A DNA stretch of 64,000 nt from JAMXLO01 sp963749575 (GTDB taxonomy: Bacteria; Pseudomonadota; Alphaproteobacteria; Acetobacterales; Acetobacteraceae), in assembly GCA_963749575.1 (NCBI GenBank), contig CAVVNM010000012.1, positions 248,001 through 312,000 of the forward strand, in the 5' to 3' direction. Of this stretch, positions 42,980 to 52,441 are shown piece by piece. The position numbers were made by a program, and so were the translations under genes. The notes under the pieces were generated by a model that was not told where the DNA came from, searched no databases, and saw only the letters and a list, made by a program, of their open reading frames with translations. The stretch's first letter is position 1, and each line of letters opens with the position of its first letter.

Positions 42980-44920
42980 ATGCCGAAGGCGCTCGCATTC
43001 TCGAACAATGACATCGCGGTGTTTGCGTGGAGCTTCGAACAGAAGCTGAAGGACTGCCTGGGCTTCGCCGTCTACCGCGGCGACGTGCACGCAGGAACCT
43101 GGGAGCCGCTGCCGGCACTGGCGCGCTTCGAGGCCACCCAGAGCGACGCCAAGGAAACGACCGAGCAGGCGCCGGTGCAGAAATACTGGTGGAAGGACCT
43201 CGGTGCCAGGCGCGGCGGCATGTTCCGCTACCGGATCGTGCCCATGGGAGGGACACCGGGCGCGCTGCAGCCGCTTGCCGGCGTCGATGCGCTGGTCACC
43301 AATTCGGTGGCGATCACCCCGGACCGCGGCCTGTTCAAGGCGTATTTCAATCGCGGCATCCTGGCGACACAGATGGTCGCGCATGCGCTGGGGACGCCGA
43401 GTGTCGACCGCCTGCTGCGCCATATCGCCGATCCGAAGGACAGTTTGCGCCAGGCGCTGGAAGGCCAGCTGGAGGACGCGCTGACGGAGCTGCTGGATCA
43501 GGCGGACGACAAGGGTGGCGAGATCCGTGCCGCCCTCTATGAGCTGAGCGATCCGCAAGGACTGGAGGTGCGCCTACAGGCCAGCGACCACGGCTCGCCG
43601 GCGGCGCGGGCGGTAATCCTGGGGAACGAACGGGCGGCGGCGAACCGGACCACCGGCGAGCCCGCGACCGACGATACGCACAGCGAGAACCGTGCCAATC
43701 TGAAGGCGGCCGGGGTGCCGGTGACCGATCGGATTCTTCCGTCCGGACACATTCCGCACAACAAGTTCCTGGTCCTGAAGCAGGCGGACCAGCCGGTTGC
43801 GGTGCTGACCGGCTCCACCAACTGGACGATGAATGCGTTGGCGGCGCAGACCAACAATGCGCTGCTGATCAGCAGCCCGGCCGTCGCGGCGCACTACTCG
43901 GCGTATTGGGACGAACTGGAGCGCGATACCGGCAGCGCCCAACGCGGCGATGAGGCGTGGCAAGGTCCGACCTTCCGGCAGTGGACGCAGCAGCACAACG
44001 AAGCACTGCTGCAGCAGCCGTTGCAGTTGGAGGACGGCAGCGCCACCATCCAGATGCTGTTCTCGCCCAACACCAAAAGGGCGATCACCTCGCCGCCGCG
44101 CGAGGATCCGGCCGACGTCAATCTGCTGTTCGATCTGATCAAGGGTGCGAAATCGGCGGTGCTGTTCCTGGCATTCGAGCCGGGCAACCACTCGATCCTC
44201 GATGCCGCCGGCGAGGCCTTGCGCGCGAACCCGTCGCTGTTCGTGCGTGGCGCGCTGACCAGCGCGAGCAACGCGATGAACTTCAAGACAGCGTTGGACG
44301 GCGGCAGCGACACCGCACCGGAGGGGCGCGGCAAGCGACCACAGGTCGCGACCATCGGGGAAAACCCGCAAGGCAGGGCGCAGCCCGATTTCCGCGTCAT
44401 TCCGGCAACGCAGGTGAACAAGACCGATGCGTTCGGCGCCTGGGAAGCCGAACTCAACAAGGCGGGTTTCGCGATCATCCACGACAAGATCCTGGTGATC
44501 GACCCGTTCAGCGACGACTGCGTCGTGGTGACCGGTTCGCACAACCTGGGCTATCGCGCCTCCCACAACAACGACGAGAACATGGTGGTGGTGCGCGGTC
44601 ACCGCGCGCTGGCCGAGGCCTATGCCTGCCACGTGCTGGATGTGTACGATCACTATGCCTGGCGCTGGTGGCTCAACCAGAACCCGCAGCAGTTCGGCAA
44701 GCCGCTGGATGCCACCGACGCCTGGCAGGATCGCTATATCAAGGACGGCAAGGTCACCTCGGCCGAACTGCAATTCTGGCTGAATGCGGAGCCAAGCACG
44801 GCGGCACACCTGACCCGGGCCCGTGCTGCGGGCCACGCTGCTGCGGGCCATGCTGCTGCGCGCCACGCTGCCGCGGTACCGGTCACTGCCAGCGGTAGGG
44901 CTCGCGGCGGTCGGCGCTGA
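42980..44920 (+). CDS. Phospholipase D-like domain protein
   Basis: 646 residues from the ATG at 42980 (GGGGGG nine bases upstream). An N-terminal part of about 230 residues without known motif is followed by two PLD motifs: HNKFLVLKQAD with GSTNWT (about 256-280) and HDKILVID with GSHNLG (about 500-520). Two HKD motifs form one active site in this superfamily. There is no signal peptide, so a cytoplasmic lipase or nuclease is possible. The C-terminus is a low-complexity Ala/His/Arg tail encoded by tandem CTGCTGCGGGCC-like units and runs past the convergent neighbour's stop. Confidence 0.87.
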   Translation: MPKALAFSNNDIAVFAWSFEQKLKDCLGFAVYRGDVHAGTWEPLPALARFEATQSDAKETTEQAPVQKYWWKDLGARRGGMFRYRIVPMGGTPGALQPLAGVDALVTNSVAITPDRGLFKAYFNRGILATQMVAHALGTPSVDRLLRHIADPKDSLRQALEGQLEDALTELLDQADDKGGEIRAALYELSDPQGLEVRLQASDHGSPAARAVILGNERAAANRTTGEPATDDTHSENRANLKAAGVPVTDRILPSGHIPHNKFLVLKQADQPVAVLTGSTNWTMNALAAQTNNALLISSPAVAAHYSAYWDELERDTGSAQRGDEAWQGPTFRQWTQQHNEALLQQPLQLEDGSATIQMLFSPNTKRAITSPPREDPADVNLLFDLIKGAKSAVLFLAFEPGNHSILDAAGEALRANPSLFVRGALTSASNAMNFKTALDGGSDTAPEGRGKRPQVATIGENPQGRAQPDFRVIPATQVNKTDAFGAWEAELNKAGFAIIHDKILVIDPFSDDCVVVTGSHNLGYRASHNNDENMVVVRGHRALAEAYACHVLDVYDHYAWRWWLNQNPQQFGKPLDATDAWQDRYIKDGKVTSAELQFWLNAEPSTAAHLTRARAAGHAAAGHAAARHAAAVPVTASGRARGGRR

Positions 44921-46076
44921 TCGGGATTTCCACCGTGCTGCCCGGCTGGTAGGCCACCGCCTGCTCGTCGCGGCGGCGCAGCCGGTGCGCGATCGACGGC
45001 GCCATCAGGTCGTAGTGTCCGGCCTGCAATTCCTTTGCGGCGCGCAGCGGCCAGTCGGCGTGCACCATCAATTCGCGCGCCATTGCCACCAGATCGGCAT
45101 GGCCATCCTGCAGCACGGCTTCCGCCTGCGATGGCTCGGTGATCAGCCCGACCGCCATCGTCATGATGCCGGTCTCGCGGCGTACCCGCGATGCGTAGGG
45201 CACCTGATAGCCGGGGACGCGCGGCACCAGCGCCATGTCGGAGTCACCGCTGATGCCGCCGGATGAGCAGTCCACCAGATCGATGTCGCGGGCGCGCAAT
45301 TCGTGCGCCAGCGCCACTGTGTCGTCGAGGCCCCACTGTCCGCCCTTGCCGTCCACCGCGGAGACGCGGAAGAACAGCGGCCGGTCCTGCGGCCAGGCGG
45401 CCCGCACGGTCTCGGCGACTTCGAGTGCGAACCGCATGCGGTGCTCGCGCGATCCGCCATAGCCATCGGTGCGATGGTTCGACACCGGCGAGAGGAACTG
45501 GTGGATCAGGTAGCCATGCGCGCCGTGGATCTCGCAGATGTCGTAGCCCGCGTCGGTGGCGCGGCGCGCGGCGTCGCGAAACGCGGCGAGCACGGCACGG
45601 ATGTCGTCGCGGTCCATCTCGATCGGCACCGGAAAGCCACGGCGCGCCGGCAACGGGCTCGGCGCCAGGCCGCGCCACGGCGGCATGCCGGCCCGCGCGT
45701 CGCGTTCGTCGAGCGCGCGCCATTCCTCCATCGCACCATGCGAGCCGGCGTTGCGGCCGCAATGGCCGAGCTGGATCGCCGGGACCGCACCCATCTGCTT
45801 GATGAAGTCGGTGGTGCGGCGATACGCGCGCGCCTGGTGATCGTTCCAGATCCCGGCGCAATGATAGGTCTTGCGGCCGCGCGCCTCGACCGCGGTCTCC
45901 TCGCCGAACACGATGCCGGCGCCGCCCATCGCGTAGCGGCCGAAATGCACCAACTGCCAGTCGGTCGGGCCGCCATCGACCGAGACGTACTGACACATCG
46001 GCGAGACCACGACGCGGTTGCGCGCGGTGATGCCGCGCAGCGTGATCGGCGTGAACAGGAGCGGCCCGCTCGCCAT
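44883..46076 (-). CDS. NADH:flavin oxidoreductase, Old Yellow Enzyme family
   Basis: 397 residues from MASGPLLFTPITLRGITARNRV at 46076. FMN-dependent TIM barrel with VVVSPMCQY, IQLGHCGRNAGS, the substrate His region EIHGAHGYLIHQFLSPVSNHRTDGYGGS and the phosphate-binding end DLVAMARELM. It reduces activated alkenes or acts as a dienoyl/xenobiotic reductase; no iron-sulfur extension. It is divergent from the alcohol dehydrogenase operon at 46152, with 75 bases between the starts. Confidence 0.9.
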   Translation of the reverse strand: MASGPLLFTPITLRGITARNRVVVSPMCQYVSVDGGPTDWQLVHFGRYAMGGAGIVFGEETAVEARGRKTYHCAGIWNDHQARAYRRTTDFIKQMGAVPAIQLGHCGRNAGSHGAMEEWRALDERDARAGMPPWRGLAPSPLPARRGFPVPIEMDRDDIRAVLAAFRDAARRATDAGYDICEIHGAHGYLIHQFLSPVSNHRTDGYGGSREHRMRFALEVAETVRAAWPQDRPLFFRVSAVDGKGGQWGLDDTVALAHELRARDIDLVDCSSGGISGDSDMALVPRVPGYQVPYASRVRRETGIMTMAVGLITEPSQAEAVLQDGHADLVAMARELMVHADWPLRAAKELQAGHYDLMAPSIAHRLRRRDEQAVAYQPGSTVEIPISADRREPYRWQ

Positions 46077-46151
46077 TGGTGCGTTCTCCGGATTTGCGAT
46101 AACGTCCGGGCACGTTCCCCAATCAAGGCACAGTGTCAATAAGGCCTCGCC

Positions 46152-47250
46152 ATGGAAATGTCCGCCGCCGTCTTCCGCAAGGTGCACGCACCGCTGACCA
46201 TCGAGCAGGTGGAGATCGACAAGCCGTGGGGCCGCGAGGTGCTGGTGCGCACCGTCGCCACCGGCGTGTGTCACAGCGACCTGCACGTAGTCGATGGCAA
46301 TGGCCGCTTCCCGCTGGATCGTCCGTTCGTGCTTGGCCATGAGGGTGCCGGCGTGGTCGAGGCGGTGGGTGCCGATGTCACCACGATGCGGGTCGGCGAT
46401 CACGTGGTCGCCTGCCTGTCCGGCTTCTGCGGCACCTGCCCGCAATGCCTGAGCGGCCATCCGAACGTCTGCACCGGCGGCATCGTCGCGCGTGCCGAGG
46501 ACGCGGCGCCGCGCGTGTCGCAAGGGGGAAAACCGTTCCGCACCTTTGCCGCGATCGGCAGCTATGCCGAACACATGCTGCTGCACGAGAACTCGCTGGT
46601 GCGCATCGAGCCGGAGATTCCGCTGGATCGTGCGGCATTGGTGGGATGCGGCGTGCTGACCGGGGTCGGCGCGGCGTTGCGCAGCGCGGGATTGCAGGCG
46701 GGACAGACCGTCGCGGTGTTCGGCTGCGGCGGCGTCGGGCTGTCGATCGTGCAGGGCGCGCGCATCGGCGGCGCGCGGCAGATCATCGCGGTGGACATGT
46801 TCGATGCCAAGCTGGAGATGGCGAAGGGCGTCGGCGCCACGCACACCGTTAACAGCACGCAGGAAGATCCGGTGCAGGCGGTGCGCGCGCTGACCAAGGG
46901 ACTGGGTGTCGATCATGCGTTCGAGGCGGTGGGAATTGCGACGCTGTGCCGCCAGGCGATCGAGTGCCTGGCGGTGCGCGGCACCGCGACCATCGTCGGC
47001 GTGCTGCCGCCGGATGCGACGATCGAGTTTCCGTGGATGGCGATCCGGCCGGAGTGCCGCGTGCAGACCTCGCGCATGGGATCGAACCAGTTCCGCACCG
47101 ACATTCCGAACTATCTGGAGTTCTACCGCCAGGGACGGCTGGATCTGGACTCGATGATCAGCCGTCGCGGCCACTCTGGGCGACATCAACGAGGCGTTCC
47201 GCGCGATGAAGGCCGGCGAGGTCGCCCGCACCGTGCTGATGTTCGATTGA
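46152..47250 (+). CDS. Zinc-dependent alcohol dehydrogenase (class III-like), one frame break
   Basis: About 367 residues. Catalytic zinc ligands are Cys in GVCHSD, His in LGHEGAG and Cys in LVGCGVLTG; the structural zinc site is CGTCPQCLSGHPNVC; NAD binding is FGCGGVGLS. It resembles the S-(hydroxymethyl)glutathione/aryl-alcohol dehydrogenases. A break near 47168 closes by restoring CG (ISRRAATLGDINEAFRAMKAGEVARTVLMFD), putting the stop at 47248-47250. First gene of a three-gene operon with 10-base and 15-base spacings. Confidence 0.88.
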
Positions 47251-47260
47251 GAGGGCTGCC

Positions 47261-48428
47261 ATGCTGACAGTCACGCAGAACCTGATGCTGCCGACCGCGA
47301 TCACCGGATCGTATCCGCGCCCGCTGTGGTTCGACCTCAGCCTGAACGGCCGCTCGTTCAAGTCGGCGCTGGGGGAGTCGGTGTTCCGCGAACAGTACCT
47401 CGACGCGGTCGCCGCGATCATCAACGCGCAGGAGGCAGCCGGCCTCGACATCGTCACCGACGGCGACAGCCGATTCGATCTCGCGGTCGGCGGCAAGTCA
47501 TGGTTCTTCTATCCGATCGAGCGCATCCACGGCGTCGAGGGCCATCGCGACACCTCGCGCGGCTGGATGAGCCGCCACGGCCTGCGTCCCGGCAAGATCC
47601 TGTGGGAGGTGCAGGAGGCGTATCAGCCTGGCGTGGTGAAGCACAAGCTGGAGCGCGGACCGCTGGAATACACCGCGATCTGGCAGGTGGCGCAGCGCAT
47701 GTCCGACCGGCCGGTGAAGTTCGGCGCGATCTGTGCGCCGGCGCTGGCCAGCATGCTGTGGAACGAATTCTATCCCGACGACAAGCAGCTGGTGTTGGAC
47801 CTCTGCGACATCATGAACGCCGAGTTCCGCGAAATGGCGGATGCCGGCTGTCCGCTGATCCAGGTGGAGGAGCCGCCGCATCACGGGCGATCATTGCGGC
47901 CCGACTGCACCGAGGCGGAGCTGGAATTCCTGACCGAGGCGTTCAACCGGCAGCTGGTCGGCGTGAACGCGGAGATCTGGGTGCACACCTGCTGGGGCAA
48001 TCCGAACCAGCAGCGCGTGTACTGGGAGGTGCCGAGTTATGAACGCGCGATGCCGTATCTGCTGCAGTTGAACGGCGATGTGATCACGTTCGAATGCGCC
48101 AGCAGCGACGGCCGCGATCTGCATCTGTTCGGCAAGTACCCGACCGACAAGAAGATCGGCATCGGCGTGGTGAACCACTGCAACACGGTGGTGGAGCCGC
48201 CGGAATACGTTGCCGGGCTGATCCGCCGCGCGCTGGAATTCATCCCGCCCGAGCGGCTGGTGATCACCACCGATTGCGGCTTCGGCCGCGAGGGCCTGAG
48301 CCGGCGGATCGCGCACTACAAGTGTGTCTCGATGGTGGAGGGCACCAACATCGTGCGGCGTGAGCTGGGGCTGCCGGAGGCGCCGGTGCGGGCGGCGGAT
48401 CCGAAGCTGTATTTCGCCAAGAGTCTGA
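47261..48428 (+). CDS. Cobalamin-independent methionine synthase-like (MetE C-terminal family) protein, one frame break at the end
   Basis: About 389 residues. The barrel has the MetE-type zinc centre, His and Cys in WVHTCWGNP, a conserved Glu, and Cys in TTDCGFGREGLSRR. It lacks the N-terminal half of true MetE, so it is a stand-alone methyltransferase-like protein; such proteins may move methyl groups from other donors. The frame otherwise runs into the next gene. Restoring GC near 48416 gives LYFAPRV and a stop at 48426-48428, 15 bases before the next ATG. Confidence 0.83.
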
Positions 48429-48443
48429 ACAGAGGAGCAAGCG

Positions 48444-48989
48444 ATGGCCCGACTCTCCTACATCACCGACAAGGACCAGGTTCCGGCGAAGGATCACGCG
48501 ATCTTCGACTCCATCGTCGCCAGCCGCGGCGCGGTGCACGGGCCGTTCACCATGTTCCTGCACTCGCCGGACATCGCCGGCCGGGTTGCGCATCTTGGCG
48601 CTTATGTGCGGTTCGAGGGTTCGTTGGACATGCGCGTTCGTGTGCTCGCGGCGATGGTCGTCGCGCGCGAATACGAGGCGATGTATGTGTGGGGCGCGCA
48701 GACCGGCGGCGCGCGGCGGCTGGGCGTACCGGACTCCACGATCGACGCCATCCGCGACAACCATTCGCGCGGCATTCCCGCGGAGGATGCGCAGATCGTC
48801 GATTTCACCCGCACCCTGCTGCGCAAGCATCGGATCGACGATGCCATGGCAGGTGCGATGCGCGCACGGTTCGGCGACGACGAGTTCATCCAGCTCACCG
48901 GCGCGATCGGTTATTACGCCATGCTGGCGATGACGGTGAATGCCTGCGAGCTGGAGCCGGCCGAAGGTGCTGAAGTGCTGAAGGTCTAG
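48444..48989 (+). CDS. Carboxymuconolactone decarboxylase family protein
   Basis: 181 residues, intact, MARLSYITDKDQVPAKDHAIF. All-helical CMD/AhpD-like fold with FTMFLHSPDIAGRVAHLGAYVRFEG and REYEAMYVWGAQTGGARRLGVP. It lacks the Cys-x-x-Cys pair of AhpD, so a peroxidase role is unlikely and a lyase or decarboxylase role is open. Last gene of the ADH/MetE-like operon, start preceded by GAGGAG. Confidence 0.88.
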   Translation: MARLSYITDKDQVPAKDHAIFDSIVASRGAVHGPFTMFLHSPDIAGRVAHLGAYVRFEGSLDMRVRVLAAMVVAREYEAMYVWGAQTGGARRLGVPDSTIDAIRDNHSRGIPAEDAQIVDFTRTLLRKHRIDDAMAGAMRARFGDDEFIQLTGAIGYYAMLAMTVNACELEPAEGAEVLKV

Positions 48990-49066
48990 GCCGCTGTTCC
49001 GCGTCCGCGGTGGCCGGTCCCGCGGACGCATGGTAGCGTGCGGCCCGATTCAGGCGGAGTCATGAC

Positions 49067-49456
49067 ATGCTCGCAACCTACGAAGGCGGCTGCCACTGCG
49101 GTCAGGTGAGGTTTCGCGTCCAAGGCGATCTGGACGACGTTTCGGTGTGCAATTGTTCAATCTGCACGATGAAGGGCATCGTGCACATGGTGGTGCCGCG
49201 CGAGCAGTTCGAACTGCTGCGCGGCGAGGACGCGATCACCACCTACCGGTTCAACACCGGCGTGGCGAAGCACACATTCTGCCGGCATTGCGGCATCCAC
49301 TCGTTCTATACGCCGCGCTCGCTGCCGGACGGCATCAGCGTGAACGTGCGCTGCCTGGAGGGCATCGACACTGGGCGCCTGCACCCGAGCCTGTTCGATG
49401 GGCTGCACTGGGAGGAGTTCATGGCCGCCCGCCGCGTGGCTGCCGGTGAGACGTAA
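49067..49456 (+). CDS. GFA/CENP-V family zinc protein
   Basis: 129 residues, intact. Zinc ligands: Cys-x-Cys in GGCHCGQVRF, Cys-x-x-Cys in NCSICTMKG, Cys-x-x-Cys in TFCRHCGIHSFY. The compact form and GISVNVRCLEG are typical of CENP-V/GFA domain proteins; function unknown. A strong hairpin follows the stop. Confidence 0.87.
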   Translation: MLATYEGGCHCGQVRFRVQGDLDDVSVCNCSICTMKGIVHMVVPREQFELLRGEDAITTYRFNTGVAKHTFCRHCGIHSFYTPRSLPDGISVNVRCLEGIDTGRLHPSLFDGLHWEEFMAARRVAAGET

Positions 49457-49469
49457 TTGGAGCGAGGCA

Positions 49470-49497
49470 AAGCAATCCCCATCGGTGGGGATTGCTT
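49470..49497. terminator. Strong intergenic hairpin between convergent genes
   Basis: AAGCAATCCCC and GGGGATTGCTT pair over 11 bases around an ATCGGT loop. It lies between the ends of the GFA gene (49456) and the amidohydrolase (49519). There is no T-run, so it may terminate by structure or protect 3' ends on both strands. Confidence 0.55.
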
Positions 49498-49518
49498 CGT
49501 CGCTGCGTCCTTCAGGCT

Positions 49519-50667
49519 CTAGTGCAGGCCGTACAGCCGCGCGGCGTTGTCGCAAACGATTTTGCGACGCACGCCCGGCGTGAACGCGGCAAGGTTCTCC
49601 GCCAGCACCGCGTGGGAGGCCGGCCATAGCGAGTCCGGATGCGGGTAATCGGAACCCCACATGATATTGTCCTCGCCGATCAACGGCACGATCGGCTCGA
49701 GGAAGTTGTCCTGTTGGTAGGTGACATAGCCCTGGCGCCGGAAGTAGTCGCTGGGCTTCAGCTTGAAGCCTAGACTGCGTGCGCGGTCATGATACTCGGT
49801 GTCGAGCCGGTCGAAGATGTACGGCAGCCAGGTGACGCCGGACTCGCCGAGCACGAAGTTGAAGTCCGGGTATTTCTCGCAGGCGCCGGACGCGAGCAGC
49901 GATACCAGCACCTCCATCGTGTCGGTCTGGAACAGCGCCGAGCGCACCAGACGGTACTGGATGGCGTATTCCTTCTCCATTTCAGGCGTGTCCGGCGCGC
50001 GCGCCGCCTTGAAGCCGGTGGAATGGAAGGCAATCGGGAAGTGACATTCCGCGGCGGCCTCCCATAGCGCGTACCAGTCGTGATGCCACAGCGGTATCCC
50101 CATGCGCTTGAACGCAAGGTCGCCGCCGCGCAGTCCCAGCTTCGCGCAACGCCTGACCTCGGCTGCCGCCGCCTTGGGATCGCTGTTCGGCACGATCGCA
50201 AGCGGGAACACGCGGTTCGGATCGGCCTTCCTGGCGAAGTCTGCGACCCAGTCGTTGTAGACCGTGTCGGCCCAGTCCCGCATCGCGGTATCGGCGATCA
50301 TCTCGTTGATCATGATGCAGCCGTAGACGATCTCGGCCGCGACGCCGTCCTTGTCGAGATCGATGATGCGGGTCTCCGGGGTCGTCGGCCGTGGCTTGGC
50401 ACCGCGGCGATAGTCCCACTCGAAACCTGCATCCTTCATCTCGTCGACGTGATGAAAGGTGCCCTTCTGATATTTCAGGAAACCCGGGCCGACACCGTTC
50501 CACATTCCCTTGTCCTGGCCGTCGACGATCCAGTGCAGGCCGTCGTCGCGCTCCTCGGTGCGGGGTGCTGCGTCACGCCACTGGCGCGGCGCCTGCTCGG
50601 ACCAGAGGTCGGGCGGACAATAGGTGAGATCGATGTGGTTGTCGGCGGAGATCAGCTTTTCTTGCAT
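49519..50667 (-). CDS. Amidohydrolase family protein (ACMSD-like, PF04909)
   Basis: 382 residues, intact. The N-terminal metal motif is SADNHID in place of the common DxHxH, then PIAFHSTGF and the late WGSDYPHPDS aspartate. These fit the decarboxylase/hydrolase branch that includes ACMSD, 2-pyrone dicarboxylate and gamma-resorcylate decarboxylases. It probably acts in degradation of an aromatic or related acid; the substrate is unknown. Confidence 0.88.
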   Translation of the reverse strand: MQEKLISADNHIDLTYCPPDLWSEQAPRQWRDAAPRTEERDDGLHWIVDGQDKGMWNGVGPGFLKYQKGTFHHVDEMKDAGFEWDYRRGAKPRPTTPETRIIDLDKDGVAAEIVYGCIMINEMIADTAMRDWADTVYNDWVADFARKADPNRVFPLAIVPNSDPKAAAAEVRRCAKLGLRGGDLAFKRMGIPLWHHDWYALWEAAAECHFPIAFHSTGFKAARAPDTPEMEKEYAIQYRLVRSALFQTDTMEVLVSLLASGACEKYPDFNFVLGESGVTWLPYIFDRLDTEYHDRARSLGFKLKPSDYFRRQGYVTYQQDNFLEPIVPLIGEDNIMWGSDYPHPDSLWPASHAVLAENLAAFTPGVRRKIVCDNAARLYGLH

Positions 50668-50790
50668 GGGACGCTCCTCGGTTGCCGCAAATCCGGTCCC
50701 AGGCTAGTCCCGCGGATTGCAACCGGGCAAGCGACGTCGCAGACTTTGGTGGCGGCACCGCGGAGTACGTTCCGATCGGAGGAGCCACAT

Positions 50791-51648
50791 ATGCTGAATA
50801 TGACAACACTTCTTGCGGATGAGCTGGGCCGAAGGCTGTCCAGCGTCTTCCTGCGCACGTTCGGTGGCAGCGACATGCAGATCGCCGCTGCGCTCGATGA
50901 AGCTGCCCGGCTCGTGGTCGAGCGACTCGCCACCAGTGACGCGCTGTATCACAACGCCGAGCATACCGCGCTGGTTACACTGGTCGCACAGGATATTCTG
51001 CGAGGGCTTCGGTTGCGGCGGAACATAACGCCAAATGATTGGCTGCATCTCATTGTCGCGGCCCTTACGCACGATGTCGGATATCTGCGTGATGTCTGCG
51101 CGGGGGACAACGGCGATCGACAGGTTATCGATGCCGCGGGAAATACCGTCACTCTGCCGCGTGGTGCTTCCGACGCTCACCTGGCGCCGTATCACGTGTT
51201 TCGCTCAAAGGTCATAGTACGCAGACGCTTCGAAAGTGATCCGCTGATCGACGGCGAGCGGATCGCGCGCGCGATCGAGCTGACCCGCTTTCCGATCCCG
51301 CATGACGACGATCACGCCGAGACCGACACCGAGGCCGGTTTGCTGCGTGCTGCCGATCTGATCGGGCAACTGGCGGACCCGCTGTATCCGCGCAAGCTCA
51401 ATGCGCTGTTCCACGAGTTCGCGGAAATCGGGATCAATGAAAAGCTGGGCTACGCCAGCCCCGCCGACCTGGCGGAGCGGTATCCCCGATTCTTCTGGAG
51501 CAAGGTGGAACCCTACATCGGCGATGCGATCAGATATCTCGAGCTGACGATGGAGGGCCGCCATTGGGTGGCGCACCTGTACAGCAACGTGTTCGCGATC
51601 GAACATCACCGGCAGCATATGGGTCCGCAGGTTACTGCTCGAGGCTGA
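50791..51648 (+). CDS. HD-domain metal-dependent phosphohydrolase
   Basis: 285 residues from the ATG at 50791, chosen for GGAGGAG just upstream; the open frame extends far upstream as antisense of the amidohydrolase. HD motif residues: His in HNAEHTALV, His-Asp in LTHDVGYLRD. The C-terminal half is helical (LRAADLIGQLADPLYPRKLNALFHEF). Probably a phosphohydrolase acting on a nucleotide or phosphoester; substrate unknown. Confidence 0.85.
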   Translation: MLNMTTLLADELGRRLSSVFLRTFGGSDMQIAAALDEAARLVVERLATSDALYHNAEHTALVTLVAQDILRGLRLRRNITPNDWLHLIVAALTHDVGYLRDVCAGDNGDRQVIDAAGNTVTLPRGASDAHLAPYHVFRSKVIVRRRFESDPLIDGERIARAIELTRFPIPHDDDHAETDTEAGLLRAADLIGQLADPLYPRKLNALFHEFAEIGINEKLGYASPADLAERYPRFFWSKVEPYIGDAIRYLELTMEGRHWVAHLYSNVFAIEHHRQHMGPQVTARG

Positions 51649-51703
51649 CGAAGGGGTGGTCGTAAACTACAGCCACACCCACCGAACGAGCGCTGAGGTC
51701 CCC

Positions 51704-52420
51704 ATGCCCGCAGCCGTTTTGAGCGACCCCGCCGGTACAATACTTCTCATCGGAGCATCACGCGGTCTCGGCCATGCCATGGCCGCCGAGTTCCTGAAGC
51801 AAGGGTGGAACGTCCTCGGCACGGTCCGAGGAGGCGGCGTCCGAACGATGCTGCACGACCTGGCGAACGAGTTCGAGGGCCGGGTCGAGATCGAGATCGT
51901 GGACATCTGCGAGCCTGCCCAGGTTGCCGCTCTGAGCGAGCGCCTGTCAGGCAGAATGTTCGACATGCTGTTCGTCAACGCGGGTGTCACGAACAATGAA
52001 AAGGAAACGATCGCTGACGTGACCACCGACGAGTTTGTCAGGGTCATGGTCACGAATTCACTGAGCCCGATGCGTGTCATCGAGAGCCTTCAGCAGCACG
52101 TCTCTGCGGCGGGCCTGATAGGCGTCATGTCGTCCGGTCAAGGCAGCATCAGCAACAACGAGACCGGTCTTCGGGAGGTGTATCGCGGCAGCAAGGCGGC
52201 GCTGAACATGTTCATGCGGAGCTACTCGGCCCGTCACTCCGCGACCTCGCGCCCGATGGTGTTGATGGCGCCGGGCTGGGTTCGCACCGAACTGGGTGGG
52301 CCAGACGCCCGCTTGAGCATCGAAGAAAGCGTGCCGAGCCTCGTGAACGTGCTTCTTTCGAAGCGGGAAAAGCCCGGATTGGAATATCTCGACTACCTCG
52401 GCCGCACTGTCCCGTGGTGA
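51704..52420 (+). CDS. SDR family oxidoreductase
   Basis: 238 residues from MPAAVLSDPAGTILLIGASRGLG at 51704. Rossmann cofactor motif GASRGLGHAMA at about 17-27, NAG in LFVNAGVTNN, and the active-site Tyr-x-x-x-Lys in YRGSKAAL. The Ser position falls in MSSGQGS. Classical short-chain dehydrogenase; substrate unknown. It is convergent with the SDR at 52442. Confidence 0.88.
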   Translation: MPAAVLSDPAGTILLIGASRGLGHAMAAEFLKQGWNVLGTVRGGGVRTMLHDLANEFEGRVEIEIVDICEPAQVAALSERLSGRMFDMLFVNAGVTNNEKETIADVTTDEFVRVMVTNSLSPMRVIESLQQHVSAAGLIGVMSSGQGSISNNETGLREVYRGSKAALNMFMRSYSARHSATSRPMVLMAPGWVRTELGGPDARLSIEESVPSLVNVLLSKREKPGLEYLDYLGRTVPW

Positions 52421-52441
52421 AAAGCTGGCTCCCGGCTGACC

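Noticed and set aside
46077..47231. Upstream extension of the Old Yellow Enzyme frame on the minus strand
   Set aside because: It is antisense to the alcohol dehydrogenase and shows no protein-like pattern.
50080..50790. Extended N-terminus for the HD-domain protein
   Set aside because: It is antisense to the amidohydrolase; a strong ribosome binding site fixes the start at 50791.
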